Counted from the stretch's first letter, positions 1-7,304 are shown. The stretch is DNA of 44,467 nucleotides from Streptomyces diastatochromogenes (GCA_001550305.1 LRTP01000336.1:1-44467); one strand, 5' to 3'. A program made the numbers and translations. The notes: generated by a model from the letters alone, not told the origin.

Positions 1-18
1 CGCCCGGCTCTGCCCGCG

Positions 19-993
19 ATGGTGCGGGTGTACGTCATCGAGGGTCCGCCGAGGGTTCGCGGCCAACTGGTCGGGGAACTGACCGATGTGGCCGATGGCG
101 CGTGGATCGTGCCGTGCCCGGTGTACGCCGACCACCTCTTCATGCTTGCGCCCGGTGACGGCGCCCCGGCACGGGTCTGGCCCTCCGAGGTGGCGGCCGT
201 CTGCTGGATCGGAGAGAGCAGTGCCGTGCCCCTGCGGGAAACCGCCACCGGCTACGCTCAGGCGTTCCATGCTCTCGCCGCCGCACGCGGCCGCCCCGAA
301 CGGCAGGCCTCGTTCGCGGCCAACCCCGACCTGGCACCGACCATCGGGCCCGCCGCGGCGACCTGGGCCGAGGCCTTCCTCTCACCGATCCGTACCCACC
401 GCGCCAAGCGGGCCCAGGACCCCGACAACGCGGAACTGCTGGCCACCGCCGCGTCATGGCTCAGCTTCTACTCCCGTGCGACGGCCCACCTGAACATTCA
501 CCGCAACACCCTGAGCGCGCGCCTGACACGCATCCAAGAACTGCTCGGCTTAGACCTGCATCGGCTCGCCGACCAAGCCGCACTGGCACTCGCTCTGCGT
601 ACCATCGCCGCAGAGATCCCGCCCCCGCCAGAGGGCGATGCCGCACGGGCGGGCGAGACATTGCTGGACGAGCTCCTGTTGCTGCCCCGCGTCGGGGCGT
701 GGGCCCAACAACAGTTCCGTCCTGTCACCGCGCCCGACGTCCCGGCATGCATCGCGGAGACCCTCACCACCTGGCTGCGCCTCGACGCACGCATCGGCCC
801 CACTGCGGCCGCACTGTCCATCTCGACATCCGCCATGCGCAAGCGTCTGACACGCAGCGAAGCACTGCTCAAACGCTCGCTTCTGCGGTCCCCCAGCGCC
901 GTCCACGACCAGTGGCTCGCACTACGCGCCCTCGACCTGGCCGAGCCAAGCGAAGTGCCGCGCCACTTTGCCGGCCTCTCCGGGAGCGCATGA
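19..993 (+). CDS. PucR-like helix-turn-helix transcriptional regulator (possibly 5'-truncated)
   Basis: The 324-residue protein has a PucR-type helix-turn-helix near residues 152-182 (core NIHRNTLSARLTRIQELLG). A second, similar helix-turn-helix-like segment lies near residues 258-290 (ALSISTSAMRKRLTRSEALL). The family consists of cytoplasmic DNA-binding regulators whose C-terminal HTH_30 domain recognises target promoters; the ligand cannot be read from sequence. The frame is open to the left edge of the window, so the ATG at 19 may be internal and the true start may lie upstream. Two HTH-like repeats in one chain are less common than the single C-terminal domain. It stands alone: the next gene on the same strand begins about 260 bases downstream, after a GC-rich stem. 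Confidence 0.75.
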   Translation: MVRVYVIEGPPRVRGQLVGELTDVADGAWIVPCPVYADHLFMLAPGDGAPARVWPSEVAAVCWIGESSAVPLRETATGYAQAFHALAAARGRPERQASFAANPDLAPTIGPAAATWAEAFLSPIRTHRAKRAQDPDNAELLATAASWLSFYSRATAHLNIHRNTLSARLTRIQELLGLDLHRLADQAALALALRTIAAEIPPPPEGDAARAGETLLDELLLLPRVGAWAQQQFRPVTAPDVPACIAETLTTWLRLDARIGPTAAALSISTSAMRKRLTRSEALLKRSLLRSPSAVHDQWLALRALDLAEPSEVPRHFAGLSGSA

Positions 994-997
994 TGAG

Positions 998-1038
998 GCT
1001 GCCTGCGGCGGGGCGGGCACGTCGTGCAGGCCGGCAGC
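998..1038 (+). terminator. Possible nested-stem terminator after the PucR-like gene
   Basis: GCTGCC at 998-1003 can pair with GGCAGC at 1033-1038, and GCAC/GTGC forms an inner hairpin around the 1020 junction. The structure begins five bases after the stop codon. There is no T-tract, as is common for actinobacterial terminators. The pairing has bulges, so support is moderate. Confidence 0.35.
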
Positions 1039-1254
1039 TCCCGGCGCTGACCTGCCTTCTTGGGTTCAGAAACAGCTTCCGTAGACCCGTACGCGGGACC
1101 AAGCGGTTCCGGGACGATCTATTCCGGCCCGCTGCCGTGCTGCCGTTCATGCTGCTCGGTGCGTGATGGCAGAGGCGGCCGGTGGGAGCGGCGGTTCCCT
1201 GTCTGGCGGCGGAGGATTGTTTCGGTGGGAACGGTCTGCTGTTAGGTTGCTCGG

Positions 1255-1734
1255 GTGCGGAAAGGACCTGCTACGTGGAGTGCCGAAGAGGGCGAGCCAC
1301 TCGGCTTTGTGATCGCTTCGGTGGGCAACGCGGCTGCTCTCGCGTTCGAATCAGCCCTGGCCGCGGAGGACCTGCATCCCCGCCATTTCGCCGTGCTGCG
1401 CGGTCTGCGCGACGGCGAGGAGCATGCGCAGCAGCAGCTCGCCTCCTCGCTCGGCATCCCGGCCAGCCGCCTGGTGGGGCTGCTCTCCCTGCTCATCGAG
1501 CGGGGCCTGGTGGAGCGGCGTGAGTCTCCGAGTGATGCCCGGGTGAAACTGGTGCGCCTGCGCGAGAAGGGCCGGCTGGAGCTGGAGAAGCTGATCCGGC
1601 TCGCGGGTGCCTCGGAGAGGCAGTTGACCGCAGGGCTGACGGGGGAGGACAAGGCCGAGCTGCGCCGGCTGCTCGGCATCGTCTACGGCAACGTCGCCGT
1701 TGAGCCCGGGGTGCGGCCGGCCCGGGCCTGGTGA
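1255..1734 (+). CDS. MarR-family transcriptional regulator
   Basis: The 159-residue protein has the MarR winged-helix layout: an N-terminal dimerisation helix, then LHPRHFAVLRGL, a helix-turn-helix in QQQLASSLGIPASRLVGLLSLL (about residues 58-80), and the wing motif ERRESPSDARVKLVRLREKG (about 87-106). The DxR of the wing (SDAR) is present. MarR proteins are dimeric repressors that release DNA on binding small phenolic ligands or on cysteine oxidation; no cysteine is obvious here, so a ligand response is more likely (inference). The GTG start at 1255 gives the usual N-terminus. The gene lies 125 bases upstream of an NTF2-like gene on the same strand, with strong inverted repeats between them, suggesting that it controls that gene. 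Confidence 0.88.
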   Translation: MRKGPATWSAEEGEPLGFVIASVGNAAALAFESALAAEDLHPRHFAVLRGLRDGEEHAQQQLASSLGIPASRLVGLLSLLIERGLVERRESPSDARVKLVRLREKGRLELEKLIRLAGASERQLTAGLTGEDKAELRRLLGIVYGNVAVEPGVRPARAW

Positions 1735-1789
1735 ACGGTCCCTTCTGGTCCGGTTGTTCGATCCCGTGAACGCGAGGACTTGCCAAATG

Positions 1790-1809
1790 ATTTCAGTTGA
1801 AATAATTTC
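1790..1809. promoter_or_regulatory. Nested palindromes, probable MarR-type operator
   Basis: ATTTCAGTTGAAAT at 1790-1803 is a perfect inverted repeat of six-base arms with a two-base centre. It overlaps GAAATAATTTC at 1799-1809, itself perfectly palindromic. This AT-rich patch stands out in a GC-rich sequence. It sits between the MarR gene and the next start codon, where a MarR dimer would block transcription. The assignment to this regulator is inferred from position and symmetry. Confidence 0.6.
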
Positions 1810-1859
1810 GGTGAGAATGGATGGTGTCCATGGGGGACGGCCGGCCAAGGGAGACGATG

Positions 1860-2267
1860 ATGACGGTCAAGGGCGAGGACAGGGTCGAGGATTTCCTCGA
1901 GCGGATCCGGCAGGCCTGGGATGCAGGGGATGCGGCGGGCTACGCGGCGCAGTTCGCCGAGGACGCGTCATATGTGATCTTCATGGGGGACGCCATGTTC
2001 GGGCGCGCCGCCATCGCGCAGACGCACCACGAGGTGTTCACGCGGTGGCAGAAGGGCACGCGCATGGCGGTCAAGCCGGTCAACGTGCGGATGCCGAACG
2101 AGTTCACGGCGGTGGTGACCACGGTGGGCGGCATCGGCACGGGTGACCGGATCAAGTTCGACAAATTCCAGACCTTCACGCTGCACCGCCGCGAAGGGCG
2201 CTGGGAATGCGTGGCGTTCCAGAACACCGAGATGAGCCGACGGTCCAAGCGCGCCTACCGCTCCTGA
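1860..2267 (+). CDS. SgcJ/EcaC-type NTF2-like (SnoaL-fold) protein
   Basis: The product of about 135 residues resembles the SgcJ/EcaC or DUF4440 branch of the NTF2/SnoaL fold. It opens with a helix (VEDFLERIRQAWDAGDAAGYAAQFAEDASYV), followed by the GxxxI segment (FGRAAIAQTHHEVF), strand pairs and a terminal FQNTEM segment. Members are small cone-shaped enzymes or binding proteins, some in polyketide pathways; no reaction can be assigned here. The frame is open from 1821, but AAGGGAG at 1847-1853 favours ATG 1860 (ATG 1857 is also possible). Regulation by the upstream MarR protein through the palindromes at 1790-1809 is likely. Confidence 0.78.
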   Translation: MTVKGEDRVEDFLERIRQAWDAGDAAGYAAQFAEDASYVIFMGDAMFGRAAIAQTHHEVFTRWQKGTRMAVKPVNVRMPNEFTAVVTTVGGIGTGDRIKFDKFQTFTLHRREGRWECVAFQNTEMSRRSKRAYRS

Positions 2268-2378
2268 GGAGAGCCGCACCACCCGCTCCGCACCGCAGGC
2301 GACACCGGGGCCCGGGAACGGGCGCGCCGCCGGGTCTGTGCGGCCTTGTTCATGGCCCGAAACCGCCTGCGCCGTACG

Positions 2379-2612
2379 ATGATCACCGTGACCAACCGCC
2401 GCACCCTTGGCACCGGCCCTGAGTCTTCTCTCCAGGGCATCCGCGCCGCGCAGGCCGACCTCCTCGACGAACTGCCCGGCGTCCGTCTGCCAGACCTCGG
2501 CGAGTTGCGAGCCCGCGGGGTCTTGGGTGCCCACCTCGCAACGACTCCGAGCCCGCGCCGGGTTCTCGGAACCGGCTGCGCGGACGGCGCGGTGCCGGAT
2601 TCCTCCGGCTGA
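2379..2612 (+). CDS. Uncertain small reading frame
   Basis: A 77-codon frame starting at ATG 2379 contains a plausible amphipathic stretch (GIRAAQADLLDELPGVRLPD) followed by a low-complexity tail. I do not recognise it. No good ribosome binding site is visible, and the tail looks like out-of-frame sequence, so it may be the N-terminus of a decayed gene. It is listed because it is the only plausible coding signal in 2268-2966. Confidence 0.22.
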   Translation: MITVTNRRTLGTGPESSLQGIRAAQADLLDELPGVRLPDLGELRARGVLGAHLATTPSPRRVLGTGCADGAVPDSSG

Positions 2613-2966
2613 CACAGCGTCCCCAGGAGGCTTCCGGCCGGACGTCATCGCGCCACCCCAGCCTGCCGGCGGGACGCCACGGTACTCGGCGCTGCCCGTT
2701 GACCGTCCAGGCCGCGCGGTCTCATGCCAGGGCTGGCGGTCACGCCGTGCGGCCACGGCAGCGGTCCCTCTCATGGCGTGAGCCCGTTTGTCCGGATCGC
2801 CGGGGCTTCGTCTCAGAGCGAGCTTCCGGGGCCCTGTGCAGGGTGATCAATGGGCCGCCTGGCAAGGTGGACGGCGAGTACAGCACGGCACAGGAGCACC
2901 ATCACGAACAAGCAGGACACCGACCCCGGCCCAGGGCGCGGTAGCGGAGCGGGCGGCACACGTCCT
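2613..2966. other. No recognisable gene
   Basis: Both strands have long open frames, as expected from high GC, but their translations are proline/arginine-rich and match nothing I know. No RNA gene, repeat or terminator stands out. Confidence 0.5.
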
Positions 2967-3284
2967 TCACCGTTGTGTCGTCGGACCGTCCGAGGCGCCT
3001 GAGGACAGCCGGGACTTGATGGTGGGCCTGGTGACGGTCCTGCTGAGGGCGGGGCTGCCCGTCTGCGACTTGAGGGCCGCGGAGAGGGGCGAGGAGGCGG
3101 CCGGCGTCATGCTGGCACTGCACCCCGGACCGGTCGGTGCTGCCGTGCGGTCGTCTGGCGCCAGCACCGCTCCCTCCTCATGCTGAGCGATGTGTGGCAC
3201 GCGCAGCAGGACGCCATGCATGACGCACCCGGGGCACACCAGCGCGCCATCGAGATACCGGCGACACGAGGAGCAGTAGTCCAT
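2967..3284 (-). pseudogene. Remnant of a SCO2400-like zinc-ribbon protein
   Basis: The frame opens with MDYCSSCRRYLDGALVCPGC, the start typical of a Streptomyces-specific zinc-ribbon family (SCO2400-like): two CxxC pairs that would bind one zinc. After about 25 residues the translation becomes low-complexity and loses the family's alanine/proline linker and repeats. I read this as an N-terminal piece joined to non-coding or shifted sequence. The family has no established biochemical role. The N-terminal match is quite specific; the inactive status is inferred from the short length and lack of similarity after residue 25. Confidence 0.5.
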
Positions 3285-3739
3285 TCGCGGTCTTCCGGGG
3301 CGACATGCCGTCCGGCCCGGTCACGTTCGCACGCGGAATCGAGCGGCCAATAGCACTGACGGCGCTTTCGAAAGGTTATGTGCAGCCCATGTGATGCTCC
3401 CGCGGGGATTCTCGCTGATTGCATGTGCGCGTCGTGCGCATCCGGGTGTCCGCAGCCGCGCCCCGTGATCACGCCGGGCAGTCCTCGAGGTCATTACTGG
3501 TCGGCCTTGGCGGTCGGCCAAAGGAATCCCTCGTCCGCACAATTGGGAATGTTGCAGAATGTGTGCCCAAATGTGGGATATCCCGGGCGGTGTGTAACGC
3601 GGCGGCGGCTGCGTGACGCAGACCTGTACGGGCCCGCGATGATTTTCAGGCGGGACCGTCAAGAGACTCTCGTGAGAGGCGCCCCGGGAGGCGGTTGCCT
3701 CGCCCCGGCTTGCAAGATGATGCGTCAGATTGGATTCCA
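3285..3739. other. Intergenic region, relatively AT-rich
   Basis: No coding signal is convincing. Around 3541-3580 the element AATGT occurs three times within about 30 bases (GGGAATGTTGCAGAATGTG and then AAATGTGGG), which could be a regulator site for the membrane protein gene at 3740, but nothing identifies the factor. Confidence 0.35.
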
Positions 3740-4096
3740 GTGAGCAATCCCGACCCGATGCCCGGATACCCCTCCTACGGCCAAGCCCCGGGCGAACCAC
3801 GCCGCTACCAGCGGAACCAGGGCGCTGCCCGACGGACGGCCCTGGCCATCCAGACGGTCGCCGACATTGCTGCCGGCTTCCTGTGCCTGTGGATCCTGCT
3901 CCACTTGCTCGGAGCCAATGAGGGAAACGTCTTCGTCGAGTTCGTGCACGGAACGGCCGACTTGTTGGCCTGGTGGTCACAGGACATTTTCACCATGGAC
4001 ACAGAGGCCCTTCGGGTTCTCCTCAACTACGGTCTGCCCGCCCTGCTTTATGTGCTCGTCGGCCATGGGATCGCTGTGCGGCTCAGCCGCGTCTGA
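3740..4096 (+). CDS. Small two-helix membrane protein
   Basis: The 118-residue product from GTG 3740 has a hydrophilic, proline/tyrosine-rich N-terminus (about 1-35), a hydrophobic helix near 40-62 (VADIAAGFLCLWILLHLLG) and a second near 92-112 (GLPALLYVLVGHGIAV). Between them is an acidic loop (NEGNVFVEFVHGTADLLAW). It looks like a conserved actinobacterial hypothetical membrane protein; no function is known to me. An earlier ATG at 3695 is in frame, but the GTG gives the familiar SNPDPMPGYPSYGQ start. A 56-aa gene follows 84 bases downstream on the same strand. Confidence 0.68.
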   Translation: MSNPDPMPGYPSYGQAPGEPRRYQRNQGAARRTALAIQTVADIAAGFLCLWILLHLLGANEGNVFVEFVHGTADLLAWWSQDIFTMDTEALRVLLNYGLPALLYVLVGHGIAVRLSRV

Positions 4097-4180
4097 CCGC
4101 ATTCCTGCCCTTGAAGTCACCAAGGATTTCAGGGTCCGTTCAGGCGGCACAGAAGTACGACACCAAGGAGGACGAGCCCT

Positions 4181-4351
4181 GTGACATCCAACCCGGCCGA
4201 AAATGATCACCTGCCGGTTTACGAAAGCCTGGTGCGTGAACGCGGTGATGCCGTGGCAGAAGCTCGCGTGGTGGCCGAAGAGACGCAGCGCCGGATAGCG
4301 CAAGTCTTGAACTGGCATGACGCACGCCATCTCGGGCACGCTTCGAGCTGA
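4181..4351 (+). CDS. 56-residue hypothetical protein
   Basis: A GTG start at 4181 is preceded by AAGGAGG at 4164-4170, a near-consensus ribosome binding site. The 56 codons encode a hydrophilic, strongly helical protein (VYESLVRERGDAVAEARVVA, then EETQRRIAQVLNW) and end at TGA 4349-4351. Heptad-like spacing suggests a short coiled coil. I do not recognise a named family. It follows the membrane protein gene by 84 bases and could be cotranscribed. The strong ribosome binding site and biased composition support its being real. Confidence 0.6.
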   Translation: MTSNPAENDHLPVYESLVRERGDAVAEARVVAEETQRRIAQVLNWHDARHLGHASS

Positions 4352-4383
4352 CTCGCCCTGGAAGCCGGACTGCGGAGCCTTGT

Positions 4384-4497
4384 ATGAGCAGCCTGGACAT
4401 CACGGAGCCGGAACACCTGGAAGTGTCCACACCGCCTGTCCGCCACTGGCCCCCGCTCCGACGCAGGAGCGCTCAGCACGCGCCGCAGTCAACTTGA
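4384..4497 (+). pseudogene. Short frame whose stop is supplied by the IS605 end
   Basis: From ATG 4384 a 37-codon frame (MSSLDITEPEHLEVSTPPVR, then a basic stretch) runs straight into the insertion-sequence end, and its TGA at 4495-4497 lies at the element boundary. It may be the N-terminus of a gene cut by the insertion. No obvious continuation could be established on the other side, although a plausible plus-strand frame starts near 6276. Function unknown. Confidence 0.25.
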
Positions 4498-4517
4498 CCC
4501 GGCCGTGGACGGCCGGG
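4498..4517 (-). repeat. Right-end subterminal hairpin of the IS605 element
   Basis: CCCGGCCGTGGACGGCCGGG is a perfect inverted repeat with nine-base arms. TnpA of this family binds such hairpins on single-stranded ends. It abuts TTGA (TCAA on the minus strand) at 4494-4497. Confidence 0.75.
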
Positions 4518-4700
4518 CTTGGAGGTAGCGCCCAGCTGGCTGCTGGGTTGGCTCCTCCGTCCAGACACCCCTATGGGGTGGCAGGGACGCGTGACTCACG
4601 CCCCGCGATCCACACAGCGTCGCCCTTGCGGGCGATGTTGTGAGAAGCGTTCCGGTCTGCGTGGGCAACGACCCCGCAGTTCCGGCAGGTGAAGAGGGCC
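4498..4700 (-). ncRNA. Probable omegaRNA (TnpB guide RNA) region
   Basis: In IS605-type elements the guide RNA scaffold overlaps the 3' end of tnpB and the right end, and the guide itself is copied from flanking DNA just outside the element. Here the region beyond the tnpB stop can form an outer stem of GGAGG (4521-4525) with CCTCC (4554-4558) enclosing CCCAGC/GCTGGG (4531-4536 with 4542-4547), followed by the 4498-4517 hairpin. The guide would be read leftward from about 4493-4497. The extent into tnpB is a guess; no transcript evidence is available. Confidence 0.45.
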
Positions 4701-5734
4701 TGGCTTGCCCGGTTCTTCTTGTCGATGTGGCCGCACTCGCAGCACTGCTGCGAGGTGTAGGCGGGATCGACATAGACCACGGGGACGCCGGCCCTGCGGG
4801 CCTTGTAGACGATGAAGTCTCCGAGCTGGGCGAATGCCCAGGAGTGGAGTGCGACCCGTTGGGGCTTGCGGAGCCGTACCCTCTGCCGGATTCCCTTGAG
4901 TTCTTCCAGGGAGATCCCGGCGGAGGTGCGTTCAGCCTCGGTCACGATCGTCTTGGCGATGATGTGGTTCGTGTTCTTGACGTGCCGCGCTTCGCGGCGG
5001 GAGCGTTCTTTGAGACGTCGCTTGGCGGACTTGGTGCGCTTCTTCTGGAGCTTGGCCCGCAAGGCGAGCTGACGCTTGCGGTACCGGTTCAGGCCGCGCC
5101 CGGCGGCCTGGTAGCCGGTGGACGTGGTGGCGATGTTCGCGATCCCGAGGTCCACGCCGATGAAGCCGTCGGGCTCGTAACGCTCGGCCTCGGGGACCTC
5201 GCACACGGCGACGAGGTAGAACACGCCGTCGCGTTCGATCAGGTCGGATTCGCCCTTGCGGTACTGCTGGAGCATCTTGAGCGCATCAGCGGAGCAGGCG
5301 AAGCGTACGTTCTTGAGGCGGCCTGCCGTGGTCCAGATGGACACCGTCTGCGCGTCGTACTGCCAGCTCAGACACCGGTCGTCATACGGCTGCGCGGCCT
5401 CGGGCCGGAAGACGACCGGCTTCGCCTCGGCCTTGCGCCGGCGCTTCGAGCCCGGCCTGCCGAGGTTCCCGGCCCGCAGGCCGGCGTGCAGCGTGGTGTA
5501 GGCGTCGCGCACCTTCTTGATGACGTGCTGCGCGACCTGAGCGCCGAGCCCGCGTTCCTTGAGCTGCGCATAGGCCAACTTCCGCAACGCGTACTCACGC
5601 GGCACACCGTTCATGAACGCGACCTCGGAGACCCAGTTGGCCTCCGAGTTGAATGTGTACAGGGTCGCAGCGATCGCCGGTGCCTGCGCGGCATCCGGTA
5701 TCAGCTTGACCTGCGTCACGACCTTCACGAGCAA
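4571..5734 (-). CDS. tnpB: TnpB, RNA-guided RuvC endonuclease of the IS605 element
   Basis: The 387-residue protein has an N-terminal WED/REC-type region (about 1-185) and a C-terminal RuvC nuclease. The three catalytic acids are all present: D195 in FIGVDLGIAN, E277 in SLEELKGI and D360 in AHADRNASHNIA. A zinc ribbon has CxxC at 331-334 and CxxC at 350-353. TnpB proteins are programmable DNA nucleases, ancestors of Cas12, guided by omegaRNA from the element's right end; they favour element retention by cutting empty donor sites. Full length and intact motifs suggest activity. It is divergent from tnpA with 17 bases between the starts, so the two promoters must overlap. Confidence 0.93.
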   Translation of the reverse strand: MLVKVVTQVKLIPDAAQAPAIAATLYTFNSEANWVSEVAFMNGVPREYALRKLAYAQLKERGLGAQVAQHVIKKVRDAYTTLHAGLRAGNLGRPGSKRRRKAEAKPVVFRPEAAQPYDDRCLSWQYDAQTVSIWTTAGRLKNVRFACSADALKMLQQYRKGESDLIERDGVFYLVAVCEVPEAERYEPDGFIGVDLGIANIATTSTGYQAAGRGLNRYRKRQLALRAKLQKKRTKSAKRRLKERSRREARHVKNTNHIIAKTIVTEAERTSAGISLEELKGIRQRVRLRKPQRVALHSWAFAQLGDFIVYKARRAGVPVVYVDPAYTSQQCCECGHIDKKNRASQALFTCRNCGVVAHADRNASHNIARKGDAVWIAGRESRVPATP

Positions 5735-5751
5735 GATCGTAGCATTGATCT

Positions 5752-6180
5752 ATGTCACCACGCTGGGAGCCAAATCCCAACATCCGCAGGGGCCGAACCG
5801 TCGTCTACACCCTCCATGCACATTTGGTCTTCACGCCCAAGTACCGGCGTGGCCCGTTCACGGACGAGATCCTTCGACGCTGCGAAGAGATCATGCGGGA
5901 CGTCTGCGCCGACTTCGAAACCGAACTGGTCGAGTTCAACGGCGAACGCGATCACGTCCACCTGCTCGTGCACTACCCGCCCAAGGTCGCCATCTCGCGC
6001 CTGGTCGGCTCCCTCAAAGGCGTCTCCGCCCGAAGGCTTCGCCAGGAGTTTCCCGCCCACATCCGAAAGTACCTGTGGGGTGATCACTTCTGGTCGCCGT
6101 CCTACTTCGCCGCATCCTGCGGCGGCGCACCACTCAGCATCATCAAGGAGTACATCGAGAACCAGAAACGTCCCGACTGA
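5752..6180 (+). CDS. tnpA: TnpA, HUH single-strand transposase of the IS605 element
   Basis: The 142-residue Y1 transposase carries the HUH metal-binding pair at H68 and H70 (ERDHVHLLVHYPPK) and the catalytic tyrosine, most likely Y134 (IIKEYIENQ). YTLHAHLVFTPKYRR near the N-terminus and LWGDHFWSPSYFAASCGG are hallmark segments. The dimer nicks and joins single-stranded ends at hairpin-flanked sites, often on the lagging-strand template. Its length is normal for the family (about 130-155) and no defect is visible. ATG 5752 leaves a 17-base gap to tnpB on the opposite strand. Confidence 0.94.
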   Translation: MSPRWEPNPNIRRGRTVVYTLHAHLVFTPKYRRGPFTDEILRRCEEIMRDVCADFETELVEFNGERDHVHLLVHYPPKVAISRLVGSLKGVSARRLRQEFPAHIRKYLWGDHFWSPSYFAASCGGAPLSIIKEYIENQKRPD

Positions 6181-6240
6181 CGTCAACAGTGCGGACCCGT
6201 GCACCCGCGCAAGTCAGAGCAGTCCAGAGAAGCGCTTCCT

Positions 6241-6260
6241 CCCGGGCGTGAACGCCCGGG
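6241..6260 (-). repeat. Left-end subterminal hairpin of the IS605 element
   Basis: CCCGGGCGTGAACGCCCGGG is a perfect inverted repeat with nine-base arms, located 60 bases beyond the tnpA stop. It mirrors the right-end hairpin in size. The cleavage site and the TnpB target-adjacent motif should lie just to its right. Confidence 0.7.
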
Positions 6261-6399
6261 GTTCCGCGCTAGATCATGCTGAACATCGCCGACCGCGCCA
6301 TCCAAGGCATGGGTGCGCCTCAGCCGAGCACCCGTCAGGTCGCTGGCGGCCCACGTGAACCCCGGCAGGTTCAAAGCTGACCATCCATGACACCCCCGG

Positions 6400-7074
6400 T
6401 CAGGCGCCGCTGGAGGGACGCCGAGCGTCGTCCGTGCGATAGGCGATGTGGCTGGCGACCGAGACGACACCATCGACTCCGCGGCACAATTGTTCAATCA
6501 CGGGGATCAGACCCCTGTACTCCACGGCGCCACCGAGGGCAACCCGCCCGTCTCGTACCTCGACCGTCACCTCCGTCGGATCGATCCCCATGGTGTGCCG
6601 CAGCAGGTCGCCGGTGATCTCCTCACGGATGGCGTCGTCACGGCGCAGGAAGATCCGCAGCAGATCACCACGGCTGACGATGCCCAGGAGCCGGTCCGCC
6701 TCATCCACCACGGGCAGCCGTTTGACGTGCTGGGCCTCCATGAGGCGGGCAGCCTCGACAACGCTCCACTCCGGGCGCGCGCACACCGCCGGGGCCGACA
6801 TGAGTTCCTCGGCGCGGGAGCCCTCGGCCTTGGCCCGCTCCCAGGCTTCCAGGTGCGGAACGGGGGTCCTGCCCGACGGATCGGCCTGATCGGCGCTCTT
6901 GCGCAGCAGGTCGGCCTCGGACACCACCCCCATGGGGCGGTCCAGATCGTCCACCACGGGCACGGCAGTGACATCGTTCTCCGCCAGGAGCCTGACGAGC
7001 TCCTTGAACGGCGTGTCACGCCGAGCCCGGACGACGCCCCGGGTCATGAGCTCATCGACCGTTCGGTGGTGCAT
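6400..7074 (-). CDS. CBS-pair plus BON domain protein
   Basis: The 224-residue protein starts at ATG 7074 behind GGGAGG. Two CBS motifs form a Bateman module: residues about 5-60 (TVDELMTRGVVRARRDTPFK, then DVTAVPVVDD) and about 90-150 (AEELMSAPAVCARPEWSVVE, then HVKRLPVVDE and LLGIVSRGDLL). A BON domain follows at about 155-215 (EITGDLLRHTMGIDPTEVTV, then GVDGVVSVASHIAY). CBS pairs bind adenine nucleotides and BON domains often bind membranes or phospholipid. In actinobacteria such proteins are common in stress or dormancy gene sets. It is divergent from a broken DUF1918 gene 117 bases away, a frequent companion in such sets. The exact role is unknown. Confidence 0.85.
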   Translation of the reverse strand: MHHRTVDELMTRGVVRARRDTPFKELVRLLAENDVTAVPVVDDLDRPMGVVSEADLLRKSADQADPSGRTPVPHLEAWERAKAEGSRAEELMSAPAVCARPEWSVVEAARLMEAQHVKRLPVVDEADRLLGIVSRGDLLRIFLRRDDAIREEITGDLLRHTMGIDPTEVTVEVRDGRVALGGAVEYRGLIPVIEQLCRGVDGVVSVASHIAYRTDDARRPSSGA

Positions 7075-7190
7075 GGTGCCTCCCGGATGCGAACCGCCCA
7101 CCTCGCGGACGCGGAGCTCTCGGCCCGTGCGGCGGTCTGTCCCGCGGGGCAGGTTGGATACAGCACCATTCTGAGGAGAGGGCGGCGATC

Positions 7191-7304
7191 GTGCGAGCTC
7201 ACCTCGGCGACCAACTCGTCGTCGAAGGTCCGACGACCGGCGCCGCCAGGCGCGACGGCGAGATCGTCGGCCTGCATCACGAGGACGGAACGCTCCTAGC
7301 TTGA
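7191..7304 (+). pseudogene. DUF1918 gene truncated by an insertion sequence
   Basis: From GTG 7191 (GAGGAG about 13 bases upstream) the translation HLGDQLVVEGPTTGAARRDG, continuing EIVGLHHEDGT, matches the N-terminal half of DUF1918, a small SH3-like protein of about 60 residues found in actinobacterial stress-related gene sets. The frame meets the insertion-sequence end at 7297 and stops seven bases later, after 37 codons. The expected C-terminal half (PY.VRW....LVFPGPDA) is not seen beyond the insertion-sequence cluster near 9736, so it was probably deleted. It is divergent from the CBS-BON gene. Confidence 0.7.

Larger units (their letters stand above)
4487..6276 (-). mobile_element. IS200/IS605-family element with tnpA and tnpB
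   Basis: Divergent tnpA (plus) and tnpB (minus) share a 17-base gap, the arrangement of IS605. Both ends carry subterminal hairpins of similar design: nine-base arms around a two-base centre at 4498-4517 (right end, beyond tnpB) and 6241-6260 (left end, beyond tnpA). Such elements move as single strands, recognise hairpins instead of terminal inverted repeats and make no target duplication, in keeping with what is seen. Exact borders cannot be fixed from one copy: on the minus strand TCAA directly follows the right-end hairpin, the tetranucleotide cleaved in IS608, but a cut a few bases further out is also possible. The ends given are estimates. Confidence 0.82.

Noticed and set aside
2346..2612. 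The longer frame from 2346 as a confident gene
   Set aside because: No ribosome binding site, a low-complexity second half and no known family; kept only as a low-confidence entry from 2379.
4640..6358. A 572-codon plus-strand frame opposite tnpB and across tnpA
   Set aside because: It is the reverse complement shadow of tnpB. The minus-strand frame has full RuvC and zinc motifs, while this one has only low-complexity sequence.
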